Source of the DNA: DAOPMC01 sp035392025
Lineage (GTDB): Bacteria; Bacillota_I; Bacilli_A; RF39; UBA660
Reading direction: 5' to 3'
Length of the DNA stretch: 22,210 nt
Assembly (NCBI GenBank): GCA_035392025.1
Contig: DAOPMC010000020.1
Span: 1-22,210 of the forward strand
A program made the position numbers and the translations under genes. The notes below the pieces were generated by a model that did not search any database, was not told where the DNA came from, and worked only from the letters and a program-made list of their open reading frames with translations. This document shows, piece after piece, positions 1-7,066 of the stretch (position 1 is the stretch's first letter; every line of letters begins with the position of its first letter).

Positions 1-20
1 TTTTCCCGTTAATGTTTAAA

Positions 21-43
21 TATTTTTGGGACATTTTCCCAAA
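21..43. repeat. 7-bp inverted repeat (hairpin), role unclear
   Basis: TTTGGGA at 25-31 and TCCCAAA at 37-43 form a perfect 7-bp stem with a 5-nt loop. It lies beyond the end of the 88-1185 gene. Neither strand has a proper T-run directly after the stem, so it is not a convincing intrinsic terminator. It could be a secondary stop for transcription leaving the minus-strand gene, or belong to something left of the window. Confidence 0.4.
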
Positions 44-74
44 CTATTGACATTTTATTTACTAGTATTTAATC

Positions 75-98
75 AAAAAAGGAGTGTTTATTCTCCTT
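75..98 (-). terminator. Intrinsic terminator of the 88-1185 gene
   Basis: On the minus strand AAGGAG (98-93) pairs with CTCCTT (84-79) across an 8-nt loop and runs straight into a T-run (80-75 as A on the plus strand). The hairpin includes the TAA stop codon of the gene, so the transcript would end immediately after translation stops. Confidence 0.7.
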
Positions 99-1185
99 CA
101 TCTAACATGTCTTCTTCTACTACTTGGCAGCCATCTAATAAGTTTGTGTCAGTAATAGATTTGCTTGATACAATAGAAAGATTTTCATATACACCGTTCT
201 TATATTCTAATTCAAATGAGGCACTAACAACAAAAGTATCATCTATACCATATTTAAACTTACTCTCTTCTAAGCATGGGTCTATTTCTACTCCATCAAT
301 TGTTATCTTGCCATTTATCAGTCTAGTCGCATTAAAAGTAATCTTGTTTGATTTTATGCTAAATTCATCATTAGTAATATAAAGCCCTGGATAATCATTA
401 AAACCTTTTAAGTTCAAAACTCTTTTACCACTTTCATTATATATTGCTATTTCATTTCCATCTACACCACACCCCTTGTGATAATATATTACGAAAGTAT
501 CCTCCATAACTTCAAGTTTAGTAATTCCACCACACTTGAAATTTTCATTAATAATGGTTTTTTCATTAAAAACTAATTCCTGGACTATATCATCTCCTGA
601 TTGAGATCTATTAAGTACCAGTGGATATGTTCTATTATTTATTTTTAAACTATATGTGCAACTATAAGCATGACAACTATCATCGAAAATTATCTTAGAA
701 ACTGATTTTATACTATGATCTTCTTCTTCTTTTAACTCTTCTTCTTTAGATAAATATACATTATTTAGTAGCGTATCAACTCTTTTAGTAAAGCCATCCC
801 AATCAGTTGGATATGAATCATCTGCATAATAGTATTCCTTTAATGAACTATCTTGGTATTTCATAGTCCATAAATAAGTTTGTTTATCATCAGAGTCTAT
901 TTCAGTAAGTTGTGTTATATATGCATCCAAAAAGTCGACAAACTCTTTAATACTCTTGTCATTAAGATCTATTTTAGTACCATCTACAACTGCTTTATAC
1001 TTTCTAGGTTCTATGGTTATAACCATATCTTTAGCTTTTATTTCTAACATTAAAAAATATGAATCCCTACTATTCTCTTTATAATCTTCATATATGTAAT
1101 ATCCTATTCCTAGAATTAAGGCTAAAACTCCAAGTGTTAAAAAAAACTTTGATACTTTTCTACCCGATATTTTTTTACTCATCAT
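88..1185 (-). CDS. Membrane-anchored protein of unknown function
   Basis: I do not recognise this family. The protein is about 365 residues. It has a basic N-terminus (MMSKKISGRKVSK) and one hydrophobic segment (FFLTLGVLALILGIGYYIY), then a long polar, acidic region, so it is probably a signal-anchored protein facing outward. The outer part has several cysteines (a C-H-A-Y-S-C pair near the middle, then FKCGG, KGCG, DPC and DGC), which could form disulfides. The C-terminus is very acidic. I chose the start at 1185 because GAAAGAAGGAAG lies directly upstream of ATGATG; the longer frame to 1215 has no such site. The second ATG (1182) is equally possible. It has its own terminator (75-98) and an upstream promoter (1206-1234), so it is monocistronic. 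The reading frame is certain; the function is unknown. Confidence 0.8.
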   Translation of the reverse strand: MMSKKISGRKVSKFFLTLGVLALILGIGYYIYEDYKENSRDSYFLMLEIKAKDMVITIEPRKYKAVVDGTKIDLNDKSIKEFVDFLDAYITQLTEIDSDDKQTYLWTMKYQDSSLKEYYYADDSYPTDWDGFTKRVDTLLNNVYLSKEEELKEEEDHSIKSVSKIIFDDSCHAYSCTYSLKINNRTYPLVLNRSQSGDDIVQELVFNEKTIINENFKCGGITKLEVMEDTFVIYYHKGCGVDGNEIAIYNESGKRVLNLKGFNDYPGLYITNDEFSIKSNKITFNATRLINGKITIDGVEIDPCLEESKFKYGIDDTFVVSASFELEYKNGVYENLSIVSSKSITDTNLLDGCQVVEEDMLDEGE

Positions 1186-1205
1186 GCTTCCTTCTTTCAA
1201 TAAAT

Positions 1206-1234
1206 ATATTATCATTATTGGTTAATAATTGCAA
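1206..1234 (-). promoter_or_regulatory. Promoter for the 88-1185 gene
   Basis: Minus-strand TTGCAA (1234-1229), a 17-nt spacer and TAATAT (1211-1206), with a TG one base before the -10 (extended -10 form). It is overlapped by the promoter of the divergent tmcAL gene. The motif match is moderate. Confidence 0.45.
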
Positions 1235-1246
1235 ATGTGATATTAT
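1218..1246 (+). promoter_or_regulatory. Promoter for tmcAL
   Basis: TTGGTT (1218-1223), a 17-nt spacer and TATTAT (1241-1246) preceded by TGA (extended -10). The start codon at 1263 follows closely, with GGTGAT as ribosome binding site, which leaves a leader of only about 10 nt. It shares 17 bp with the divergent promoter. Confidence 0.5.
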
Positions 1247-1262
1247 ATAGTTGGTGATTTAA

Positions 1263-2378
1263 ATGAATGTTATTGGTGTTGTTGCTGAATATAATCCATT
1301 TCATAATGGACATATTTATCATATAAATAAAATTAAAGAAATGTATCCCAATTCTTTAGTTATTGCAGTTGTCAGTGGGTGCTTTTGTCAAAGAGGAGAC
1401 ATAAGTATTTTAAACAAATGGGATAAGACTAATATTGCACTAGATAATAAAATTGATTTAGTAGTTGAACTACCTTTTGTATTTAGTAGCCAATCAGCTG
1501 ATGTATTCGCAAGAGGTACCATTAAAATACTAAATGAATTAAAAGTAGAAAAAATCGTATTTGGTAGTGAATCAAATGATGTAGATAAATTAAAAAGTAT
1601 CGCTAATAATCAAATAAATAATACCGATTTTGATAGCAAAGTAAGGTCATATCTAAAGGATGGTATCAACTACCCTACTGCCATAGCCAAAGCATCAAAT
1701 ACTGACACAAAAACTCCTAATGATCTATTAGCCATATCATATATTAAAGAAATCATTAAAAATCAATATAATATAGAGTCAATATCAATTAAAAGAACAA
1801 ATGATTTTAATGATAAAGAAATTGTTGGTGAAACTATTTCAGCTACTGCAATTAGAAATAATTTAAATAATAAAAATATTAAAAAATATTTGCCACGCTC
1901 TTCATACAAGAAAATATATCATATAAATGAAAGTAGATATTTTGATATATTAAAATACAAAATAATAAGTGATATTAATATTTTAAATACATATCAAACA
2001 GTAGATGAAGGCATTGAAAATAGAATTAAAAAATATATTAATAGTTCTAACTCACCGGATGATTTAATTAAAAATATTAAAGCCAAGAGATATACTTATA
2101 ATAAAATAAAAAGAATGCTTACTCATATTTTATGTTCTTTTACTAAAGAAGAAGCCAAAGATATAGATATTGAATATATAAAGATATTAGGATTTAACAA
2201 ATCAGGAAAAGATTATTTAAATAAAATAAAAAAAGATATAAATATATCTTTGATTACTAATTACAAATATAGCAGCAAAATCCTTGATATAGAATCAAGA
2301 GTTACTAATATTTACAGTCTAATTGTAAATGATAAATCTTTAATAAAAAGAGAATTAGAAAAGCCTATCATAAGATAG
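1263..2378 (+). CDS. tmcAL: tRNA(Met) cytidine acetate ligase TmcAL
   Basis: This is the TmcAL/YlbM family, formerly annotated as 'nucleotidyltransferase'. These enzymes use ATP and acetate to form N4-acetylcytidine at the wobble position (C34) of elongator tRNA-Met in the cytoplasm. The N-terminus MNVIGVVAEYNPFHNGH is diagnostic: it contains the HxGH nucleotide-binding motif (H14-x-G-H17) of the nucleotidylyltransferase fold. Further family blocks follow, including ELPFVFSSQSADVFARG, IVFGSE and SATAIR. At 371 residues the length is slightly below the usual roughly 400, with a shortened C-terminal end. It is the only plus-strand gene in the window. The TAG stop lies inside the hairpin shared with the converging operon. 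The family call is very firm. Confidence 0.95.
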   Translation: MNVIGVVAEYNPFHNGHIYHINKIKEMYPNSLVIAVVSGCFCQRGDISILNKWDKTNIALDNKIDLVVELPFVFSSQSADVFARGTIKILNELKVEKIVFGSESNDVDKLKSIANNQINNTDFDSKVRSYLKDGINYPTAIAKASNTDTKTPNDLLAISYIKEIIKNQYNIESISIKRTNDFNDKEIVGETISATAIRNNLNNKNIKKYLPRSSYKKIYHINESRYFDILKYKIISDINILNTYQTVDEGIENRIKKYINSSNSPDDLIKNIKAKRYTYNKIKRMLTHILCSFTKEEAKDIDIEYIKILGFNKSGKDYLNKIKKDINISLITNYKYSSKILDIESRVTNIYSLIVNDKSLIKRELEKPIIR

Positions 2379-2384
2379 GTTTTA
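2359..2384. terminator. Shared bidirectional terminator between tmcAL and the exporter operon
   Basis: CCTATC (2364-2369) pairs with GATAGG (2374-2379) over a 4-nt ATAA loop. Flanking A/T pairs and one G-T pair extend the stem to about 10 bp. TTTT follows on the plus strand and CTTTTC on the minus strand, so it can end transcription from both directions. The tmcAL TAG is in the right arm and the ATPase-gene TAA is at the edge. Confidence 0.75.
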
Positions 2385-3122
2385 TAATGTTTCTTTCATG
2401 AATTCATCATATTCTTCCATTATTTCTTTAGGTTTGCCAATCTTTCTAATTTTTCCCTCATGTAACCACATTACTTTATTGCAAAGTTCTGTAAGTGTTT
2501 TTGTAGAATGAGATACAATAATTACAGTACGATCTGAATCTGAAATTAGTTCTTTCATTTTATTATAACTTTTCTCAGTAAAATGACTATCTCCTACGCT
2601 TAATACCTCATCTATTAACATAATATCAGTTTCAAGTATTGCTGTAATAGAAAAAGCAAGTTTAGAATACATTCCACTAGAATAGGTATTAACTGGTTTA
2701 TTAATAAAATCTCCAAGTTCAGAAAAATCAATAATTTCTGGAGCTTTTTTGATTATATCTTCTTCACTAAAACCAAGTAACATACCAGATAATAGTATAT
2801 TTTCATACCCTGTTAGTTTTTTTTGAAAACCGACACCTATAGATAGTAACGAAATGGTATTACCATGTAAATCAATACTTCCCTTATCAGCTGAAAATAT
2901 TCCAGATATAGCACGAAGTAATGTTGATTTGCCAGACCCATTTTTACCACAAATACCTAAAATCTCACCTCTAGGCACCTCAAAAGATACTCCCTGGACC
3001 GCTTTAAATATTCTTCCAGTTCCCTTATCTTTTAAACCAGTTTTCTTTAAACTAAATCTTTTCATATCACGATAATAAATATGTAAATCATCTACTGTAA
3101 GTGCTATTTTATCTTTTTTCAT
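2382..3122 (-). CDS. ABC transporter ATPase for polysaccharide/teichoic acid export (TagH/Wzt type)
   Basis: The nucleotide-binding subunit (246 residues) of a two-component exporter that moves a lipid-linked polymer across the cytoplasmic membrane. Visible motifs are Walker A GKNGSGKST (59-67), signature YSSGMYSKLAFS (about 147-158; the Wzt/TagH form SSGMxxKLAF), Walker B LIDEVLSVGD (169-178) and the switch histidine in VSHS (203-206). The N-terminal segment before the fold (HIYYRDMKRFSLKK) is typical of this subfamily. There is no C-terminal carbohydrate-binding or extracellular domain, unlike long Wzt or B. subtilis TagH proteins. It overlaps the permease gene by one base (TAATG), which suggests translational coupling, with GGTGATGAG in the permease end as its binding site. 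It is the last gene of the polymer operon. Confidence 0.9.
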   Translation of the reverse strand: MKKDKIALTVDDLHIYYRDMKRFSLKKTGLKDKGTGRIFKAVQGVSFEVPRGEILGICGKNGSGKSTLLRAISGIFSADKGSIDLHGNTISLLSIGVGFQKKLTGYENILLSGMLLGFSEEDIIKKAPEIIDFSELGDFINKPVNTYSSGMYSKLAFSITAILETDIMLIDEVLSVGDSHFTEKSYNKMKELISDSDRTVIIVSHSTKTLTELCNKVMWLHEGKIRKIGKPKEIMEEYDEFMKETL

Positions 3123-3907
3123 TATCTCATCACCTTTACATATGTATTTTCATATTTATATATTGTATTAATTCCAATAATACTTAATATAATTCCTATT
3201 ACAAACCATATTAATAATGGTAAAAAATTAGGTGTTGACTGATACATCAAAACCTGTCTTGCCGCATCAATCAAATATGCAATCGGATTAACATATAATA
3301 AAATGGCATTGTACGGTGCTGGAACACGGCCAACTAAATCATAAAATATACCAGATAAATAAAATAACAATTTAAATGCAATATTTGTTAAATTGGTCAA
3401 ATCAGAGGCAAATACTCCAAAATGCATGAATATTGTGCCAATTCCAAAAGTTAAAATAAAAAGCACTAAAAGTATAGGTATAAAATATAATACATTCCAG
3501 GATATAGGTATTTGATAAATTAACATAAATATAATAACAAGTGCAAACGATACTGCCATTTTAACAATTCCAACTCCAAGTTGAACAAATAATAAAATAA
3601 ATTTAGGTAAGTATACCTTTGTTACAGTTTCCTTGTTTGCTTGAACTAATTTAACACTTTGAACAACTGTTTTATTGAAAAAATTCCAAATTGATAAACC
3701 AATAAATACAAAAACTGGAAAATAGTCTAATTTTGACTTAAATACAACTGCTCCAATAAAAAAATAAATTAACATAAAACATAGTGGTTCTAATATCAGC
3801 CATATCCATCCTAAATATGAATCCGTAATTTCTGCTTTTAATGTTGCTTTGGTATCATATGCAATATATCTAAAATATTTTTTAATATCACTAATAAATC
3901 TTTTCAT
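3122..3907 (-). CDS. ABC-2 type permease for polysaccharide/teichoic acid export (TagG/Wzm type)
   Basis: The membrane partner of the ATPase directly downstream. About 261 residues with around six hydrophobic segments. It shows the Wzm/TagG layout: an amphipathic N-terminus, then a first membrane segment with SYLGWIWLILEP (family form xYxGxxWxxxxP), and a C-terminal NPIAYLIDAAR block (usual form NPxxxxxxxxR). The start is placed at the second ATG (3907) because GAGGAG abuts the first ATG (3913) with no spacing but lies 6 nt before the second. The order permease then ATPase, with stop and start sharing a base, is the usual arrangement. The exported polymer is probably the one made by the four upstream genes. 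A 9-bp inverted repeat lies just before this gene. Confidence 0.9.
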   Translation of the reverse strand: MKRFISDIKKYFRYIAYDTKATLKAEITDSYLGWIWLILEPLCFMLIYFFIGAVVFKSKLDYFPVFVFIGLSIWNFFNKTVVQSVKLVQANKETVTKVYLPKFILLFVQLGVGIVKMAVSFALVIIFMLIYQIPISWNVLYFIPILLVLFILTFGIGTIFMHFGVFASDLTNLTNIAFKLLFYLSGIFYDLVGRVPAPYNAILLYVNPIAYLIDAARQVLMYQSTPNFLPLLIWFVIGIILSIIGINTIYKYENTYVKVMR

Positions 3908-3933
3908 ATTCATCTCCTCTATGATTACAACAC

Positions 3934-3959
3934 ATTATATTAGTCTATCTTAATATAAT
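3934..3959. repeat. 9-bp inverted repeat between glycerophosphotransferase and permease genes
   Basis: ATTATATTA (3934-3942) and TAATATAAT (3951-3959) are perfect inverted copies with an 8-nt spacer. It fills most of the intergenic gap inside the operon. No T-run follows, so a stop signal is unlikely. It could be an RNA processing or stability hairpin, or a protein-binding palindrome. Confidence 0.5.
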
Positions 3960-5086
3960 TATTGACCTTTTTCGATTATTTTGTATATTTTTGAAGTGTT
4001 ATTTTTATCTACATTGATGTATTTTTTAGTGAATTGAGACAATTTGGTAAAATCATATTGATTAGTTTCTATTGCTTCTATTATCTTTTTAGGGTCACCA
4101 GAAATTGTGCCTGGCAATTCATTAAGATAATCAATATTTAAATCTCTTTTTATATGATAATCATCAAAATCAAAGTTATAAAAATATAGTGGTTTATTTA
4201 AAATAGCTGCTTCATATAAAATACAAGAATAATCTGTTATGATATAATCACTAACAAACAGCATCTCCATCGTACTAAAAGCTTTATCATCAATAACTTC
4301 TATTGGTAAGTTAATTACCCTACTATTTGGATGTAATTTTACAATTAAATTATATTTTTTAAAATCAACACAAGATATTAATTTATCAACATTACTTTTA
4401 AAATTATCCTCATTTACTCTAAAGGTTGGACAATACAAAATTGTTTTTTTATATTTAAGTGTGGAATATTTTGTAACTATCTTCTTTTTAATCGCTGCTT
4501 TGTATTTTGCATCTAATAATAAGTCAACCCTAGGTAAAGGACATATTCTGATATTTTTCGAGTCACAATTAAACTGTCTTATTAAATCTTTTTTATATCC
4601 TTGCCCTGCACACAAAACTATATCATAGTTCATATGCATCCTCATCAGTTTTGCCATTTTTTTAGATGACCCTTCTTGTAAGTCAAGAATGTCATATCCA
4701 AATTTTTTCATGGTACCAATGGAATGCCACATCTGCATAATTTTTAAATTTTTCTTATGCTTTAATAAACTAGCAGCAATACAATATGAATCTAGCACAA
4801 TCCATTTCGAAGTTGAAATGTAATACATCTGTTTAAACATATGGCCAATATAACTAAGTATTTCTGAAATTTTGGCATTATCTTTTCCCTCTAACTTTTT
4901 GCACAAAACAATGACATCATATTTTTTATGATTTTCAATTTCTTTTTTTAATAATTTAAAATCTAAGGTAATATTGTTTGATTGTCTACTAATTAATGTA
5001 ATTCTATCTCTTGTAGGTAATAATTTAAAAAATAAATAAATAAAGTTTAATCCAATTTTTCCAACAAATAATAATGCGTATTTCAT
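3959..5086 (-). CDS. CDP-glycerol:poly(glycerophosphate) glycerophosphotransferase family protein (TagF/TarL-like)
   Basis: This family moves alditol phosphate from a CDP-alditol to a growing teichoic acid on the inner membrane face. Numbered from the chosen start (375 residues), motifs are MWHSIG (119-124), LYCPTFR (about 217-223), KLHPNS (250-255) and ITDYSCILYEA (283-293), matching the TagF catalytic blocks (H in the WHG-like motif, HPN, TDYSS). It has only the GT-B-like core plus a short hydrophobic N-terminus, shorter than TagF polymerases with their extra N-terminal domain, so it could be a primase, polymerase or side-branch enzyme. The start is uncertain: ATG at 5086 begins where family similarity starts, while ATG 5107 and TTG 5137 are in frame and none has a strong binding site. 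The donor could be CDP-glycerol or another CDP-alditol. Confidence 0.85.
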   Translation of the reverse strand: MKYALLFVGKIGLNFIYLFFKLLPTRDRITLISRQSNNITLDFKLLKKEIENHKKYDVIVLCKKLEGKDNAKISEILSYIGHMFKQMYYISTSKWIVLDSYCIAASLLKHKKNLKIMQMWHSIGTMKKFGYDILDLQEGSSKKMAKLMRMHMNYDIVLCAGQGYKKDLIRQFNCDSKNIRICPLPRVDLLLDAKYKAAIKKKIVTKYSTLKYKKTILYCPTFRVNEDNFKSNVDKLISCVDFKKYNLIVKLHPNSRVINLPIEVIDDKAFSTMEMLFVSDYIITDYSCILYEAAILNKPLYFYNFDFDDYHIKRDLNIDYLNELPGTISGDPKKIIEAIETNQYDFTKLSQFTKKYINVDKNNTSKIYKIIEKGQ

Positions 5087-5144
5087 ATTCCAAGTTTTAC
5101 CTTTCATATTTATATTATAATAGTTACCAAAAAGCAATAAAACT

Positions 5145-6221
5145 TTAATTTTTCTTTTTTAAGACCCTACCTTGTTCACTTTCTAAGTAATCAATTGTTC
5201 TTTTAAAGCCATCACTTATGGAATACTTAGGAATCCATTGTAATTCATCTCTAATTTTTTGAGTCGATAAAATACCATCCGTAAAAGTGGCACAGCCACT
5301 ATTAAGTCTTTGAGTTGAATTTGGTATGTTAAACGTCAATCTTAAGCCTCTATCAGGATATATATTTATCAATGTTTGTGCCAACTCTCTTATTGAGGTT
5401 TTACAATTTTCGTCTGCAACATTATATACAATATCCTTAGAATGCAAAAGTATTTTAAACATTGCACTAGTTGCATCTGATATATATGTATAGGTCCTTA
5501 CAGAACTTCCTTCACTTTTTAATTCTATATTTTGATTTGAAACTATGTTCTTTAAAAAATCTGCTTGTACTCTTCCATCATATATTGACATTCCCGGACC
5601 ATAGGTATGAGCCAATCTAACAATTTTAGTATTTAATCCATATTGTTGCTTAAAGCTACAACACATATTTTCAGCTGCTTTTTTACCTTCAGCATAACTA
5701 TTTCGTGGAACTAATTGATCAACTTGGCCATACCTACCATCTTCTCGAAAGATTTCTTGTCCTTCATCTGGTTGCCCATAAATTTCACGAGATGAAATAA
5801 ATAAATAAGCCTTAGCACTAGATTTTATAGCATACATCAATGTATTAGCCGTACCTAGAGTATTTGCAAAATTAGTTCCAACAGGATTTTCTCTCATAAT
5901 AGTTGGACTTGCTGGCCCAGCAGCATGAACAATATAATCCATTTTTGAAGTCAATACAATGGGTTCAATAACATCTTGAACAATTATATGCACGTTAGGA
6001 TTTTCAACAACATATTGAGGTAGCTTTGAACTATTCCTAACTAAAACATAAACATTTATATTAGCATTGAAACTATCATTTAATACCAATAAAGTATTAA
6101 GGAAAGATCTTCCAACCATTCCTGATGCTCCTGTAATCAAAAAATTGCAACCAAATAGTTCTATTAACCCATCATTTTCTTCTATTATTTGTAAAGCATC
6201 CTCAACTAAAATTTCGTTCAT
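5145..6221 (-). CDS. Extended SDR, NAD(P)-dependent sugar-nucleotide epimerase/dehydratase/reductase
   Basis: A Rossmann-fold extended short-chain dehydrogenase of 358 residues. The cofactor motif GASGMVG is at 31-37, an HAAGPAS block at 99-105, the active-site serines in ISSREIYG (142-149), and the catalytic Tyr/Lys in YAEGK (176-180), followed by HTYGPGM. Extended SDRs act on nucleotide-activated sugars. Paired with the cytidylyltransferase 6 nt upstream, the likely substrate is a CDP-linked compound. A close functional parallel from literature memory is S. pneumoniae 17F Abp1/Abp2, where an IspD-like enzyme makes CDP-xylulose and an SDR reduces it to CDP-arabinitol. This is inference; a plain UDP- or dTDP-sugar enzyme is the alternative. 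GAGGT, overlapping the upstream stop, is the ribosome binding site. Confidence 0.85.
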   Translation of the reverse strand: MNEILVEDALQIIEENDGLIELFGCNFLITGASGMVGRSFLNTLLVLNDSFNANINVYVLVRNSSKLPQYVVENPNVHIIVQDVIEPIVLTSKMDYIVHAAGPASPTIMRENPVGTNFANTLGTANTLMYAIKSSAKAYLFISSREIYGQPDEGQEIFREDGRYGQVDQLVPRNSYAEGKKAAENMCCSFKQQYGLNTKIVRLAHTYGPGMSIYDGRVQADFLKNIVSNQNIELKSEGSSVRTYTYISDATSAMFKILLHSKDIVYNVADENCKTSIRELAQTLINIYPDRGLRLTFNIPNSTQRLNSGCATFTDGILSTQKIRDELQWIPKYSISDGFKRTIDYLESEQGRVLKKKN

Positions 6222-6227
6222 ATTTAT

Positions 6228-6989
6228 CTACCTCTTCTTTTCAATAGACAATTCATCATCTTCTTTGGCAAGCTGGAATATTTGCTTTTGATCTTCTGCT
6301 GACATTCTTGCCAATAAATCAATATAGTCCTCTGGCGTTGTTACCTTCATATTCCCCCTATTTCCTTCAATTATATGCATTTTCTTGCCTTGTCTAAACA
6401 TAAGCGTGCAACTATCAACTATATCCTCATATTTTGGATTATCTATTCGTGTTTTTTGATGTGCCTCAAATATTTCTCCCAAGTAAAATGCCTGTGGCGC
6501 CTGTGCCGTATATACTTCTTTTCTCATTGGCATCGATGAAACAATATAACCATCATGGCTAACAACAGGCGTTTCAAATACTTTTGTGCAAGTTATAGCA
6601 GAACCATATTCCTTGACACCATCAATAGCCTTGCTGATAGTTAATGCACTTAAGATTGGTCTGACTCCGTCATGAATTAGCACAATGGAATCCTGACTAT
6701 TTTCCATTAAAGCAGCGCACAATCCATTATATATTGAGTCTTGACCTGTCTGACCGCCAGGAACAATCTTACAAACTTTATTTATACCATATGTTTTTAT
6801 TAATTTATCACATTCTGGTATCAATTCTTCTTTACAAGCAACATATATTTTATCAATTTCTGGGTGGAATTGAAATTTTTCTAACGTGTGAACTAAAATT
6901 GGTTTACCATAAACCTTTAAAAATTGTTTTGGAACACTCACACCCATTCTTTTCCCAACACCACCTGCAAATATAACAGCAATATTCAT
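6228..6989 (-). CDS. IspD/TarI-family cytidylyltransferase (2-C-methylerythritol-4-P or pentitol/pentulose-5-P type)
   Basis: Transfers CMP from CTP to a sugar or alditol phosphate. The 253-residue protein shows FAGGVGKRMG (7-16) and KQFL (21-24) for CTP binding, HDGVRP (106-111) for metal and substrate, and KVTTPEDY (215-222), all canonical for the IspD/TarI group. AGG in place of the AAG usual in IspD, and the location between two glycerophosphotransferase-family genes, favour a wall-polymer role (TarI or Abp1-like) over isoprenoid synthesis. I chose the start at 6989 because GGAGGTAAAA lies directly before this ATG; an in-frame upstream extension of 21 hydrophobic residues is low complexity and has no binding site. 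The next gene starts 6 nt on, so the two enzymes are probably co-translated. Exact substrate not determined. Confidence 0.88.
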   Translation of the reverse strand: MNIAVIFAGGVGKRMGVSVPKQFLKVYGKPILVHTLEKFQFHPEIDKIYVACKEELIPECDKLIKTYGINKVCKIVPGGQTGQDSIYNGLCAALMENSQDSIVLIHDGVRPILSALTISKAIDGVKEYGSAITCTKVFETPVVSHDGYIVSSMPMRKEVYTAQAPQAFYLGEIFEAHQKTRIDNPKYEDIVDSCTLMFRQGKKMHIIEGNRGNMKVTTPEDYIDLLARMSAEDQKQIFQLAKEDDELSIEKKR

Positions 6990-7031
6990 TTTTACCTCCA
7001 AATTAAATAATATAACTAATAATATAATACT

Positions 7032-7066
7032 ATTGATAATATTAAAAATCAAATAATATCATCAAT
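7032..7066 (-). other. 13-bp stem-loop at the first intergenic junction of the polymer operon
   Basis: ATTGATAATATTA (7032-7044) pairs with TAATATCATCAAT (7054-7066), 13 bp with one G-T pair when transcribed on the minus strand and a 9-nt loop. It covers the two TGA codons that end the upstream gene. No T-run follows, so it looks like an RNA processing, stability or attenuation element and not a full terminator. Confidence 0.5.

Noticed and set aside
21..43. Hairpin at the left edge as an intrinsic terminator
   Set aside because: No T-run follows on either strand in the right place, and the gene already has a better terminator at 75-98.
6228..6989. Calling the cytidylyltransferase IspD of the isoprenoid pathway
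   Set aside because: It lies inside a wall-polymer operon beside an SDR and two glycerophosphotransferases and has AGG in place of the usual AAG motif. A polymer role is likelier, although sequence alone does not exclude IspD.
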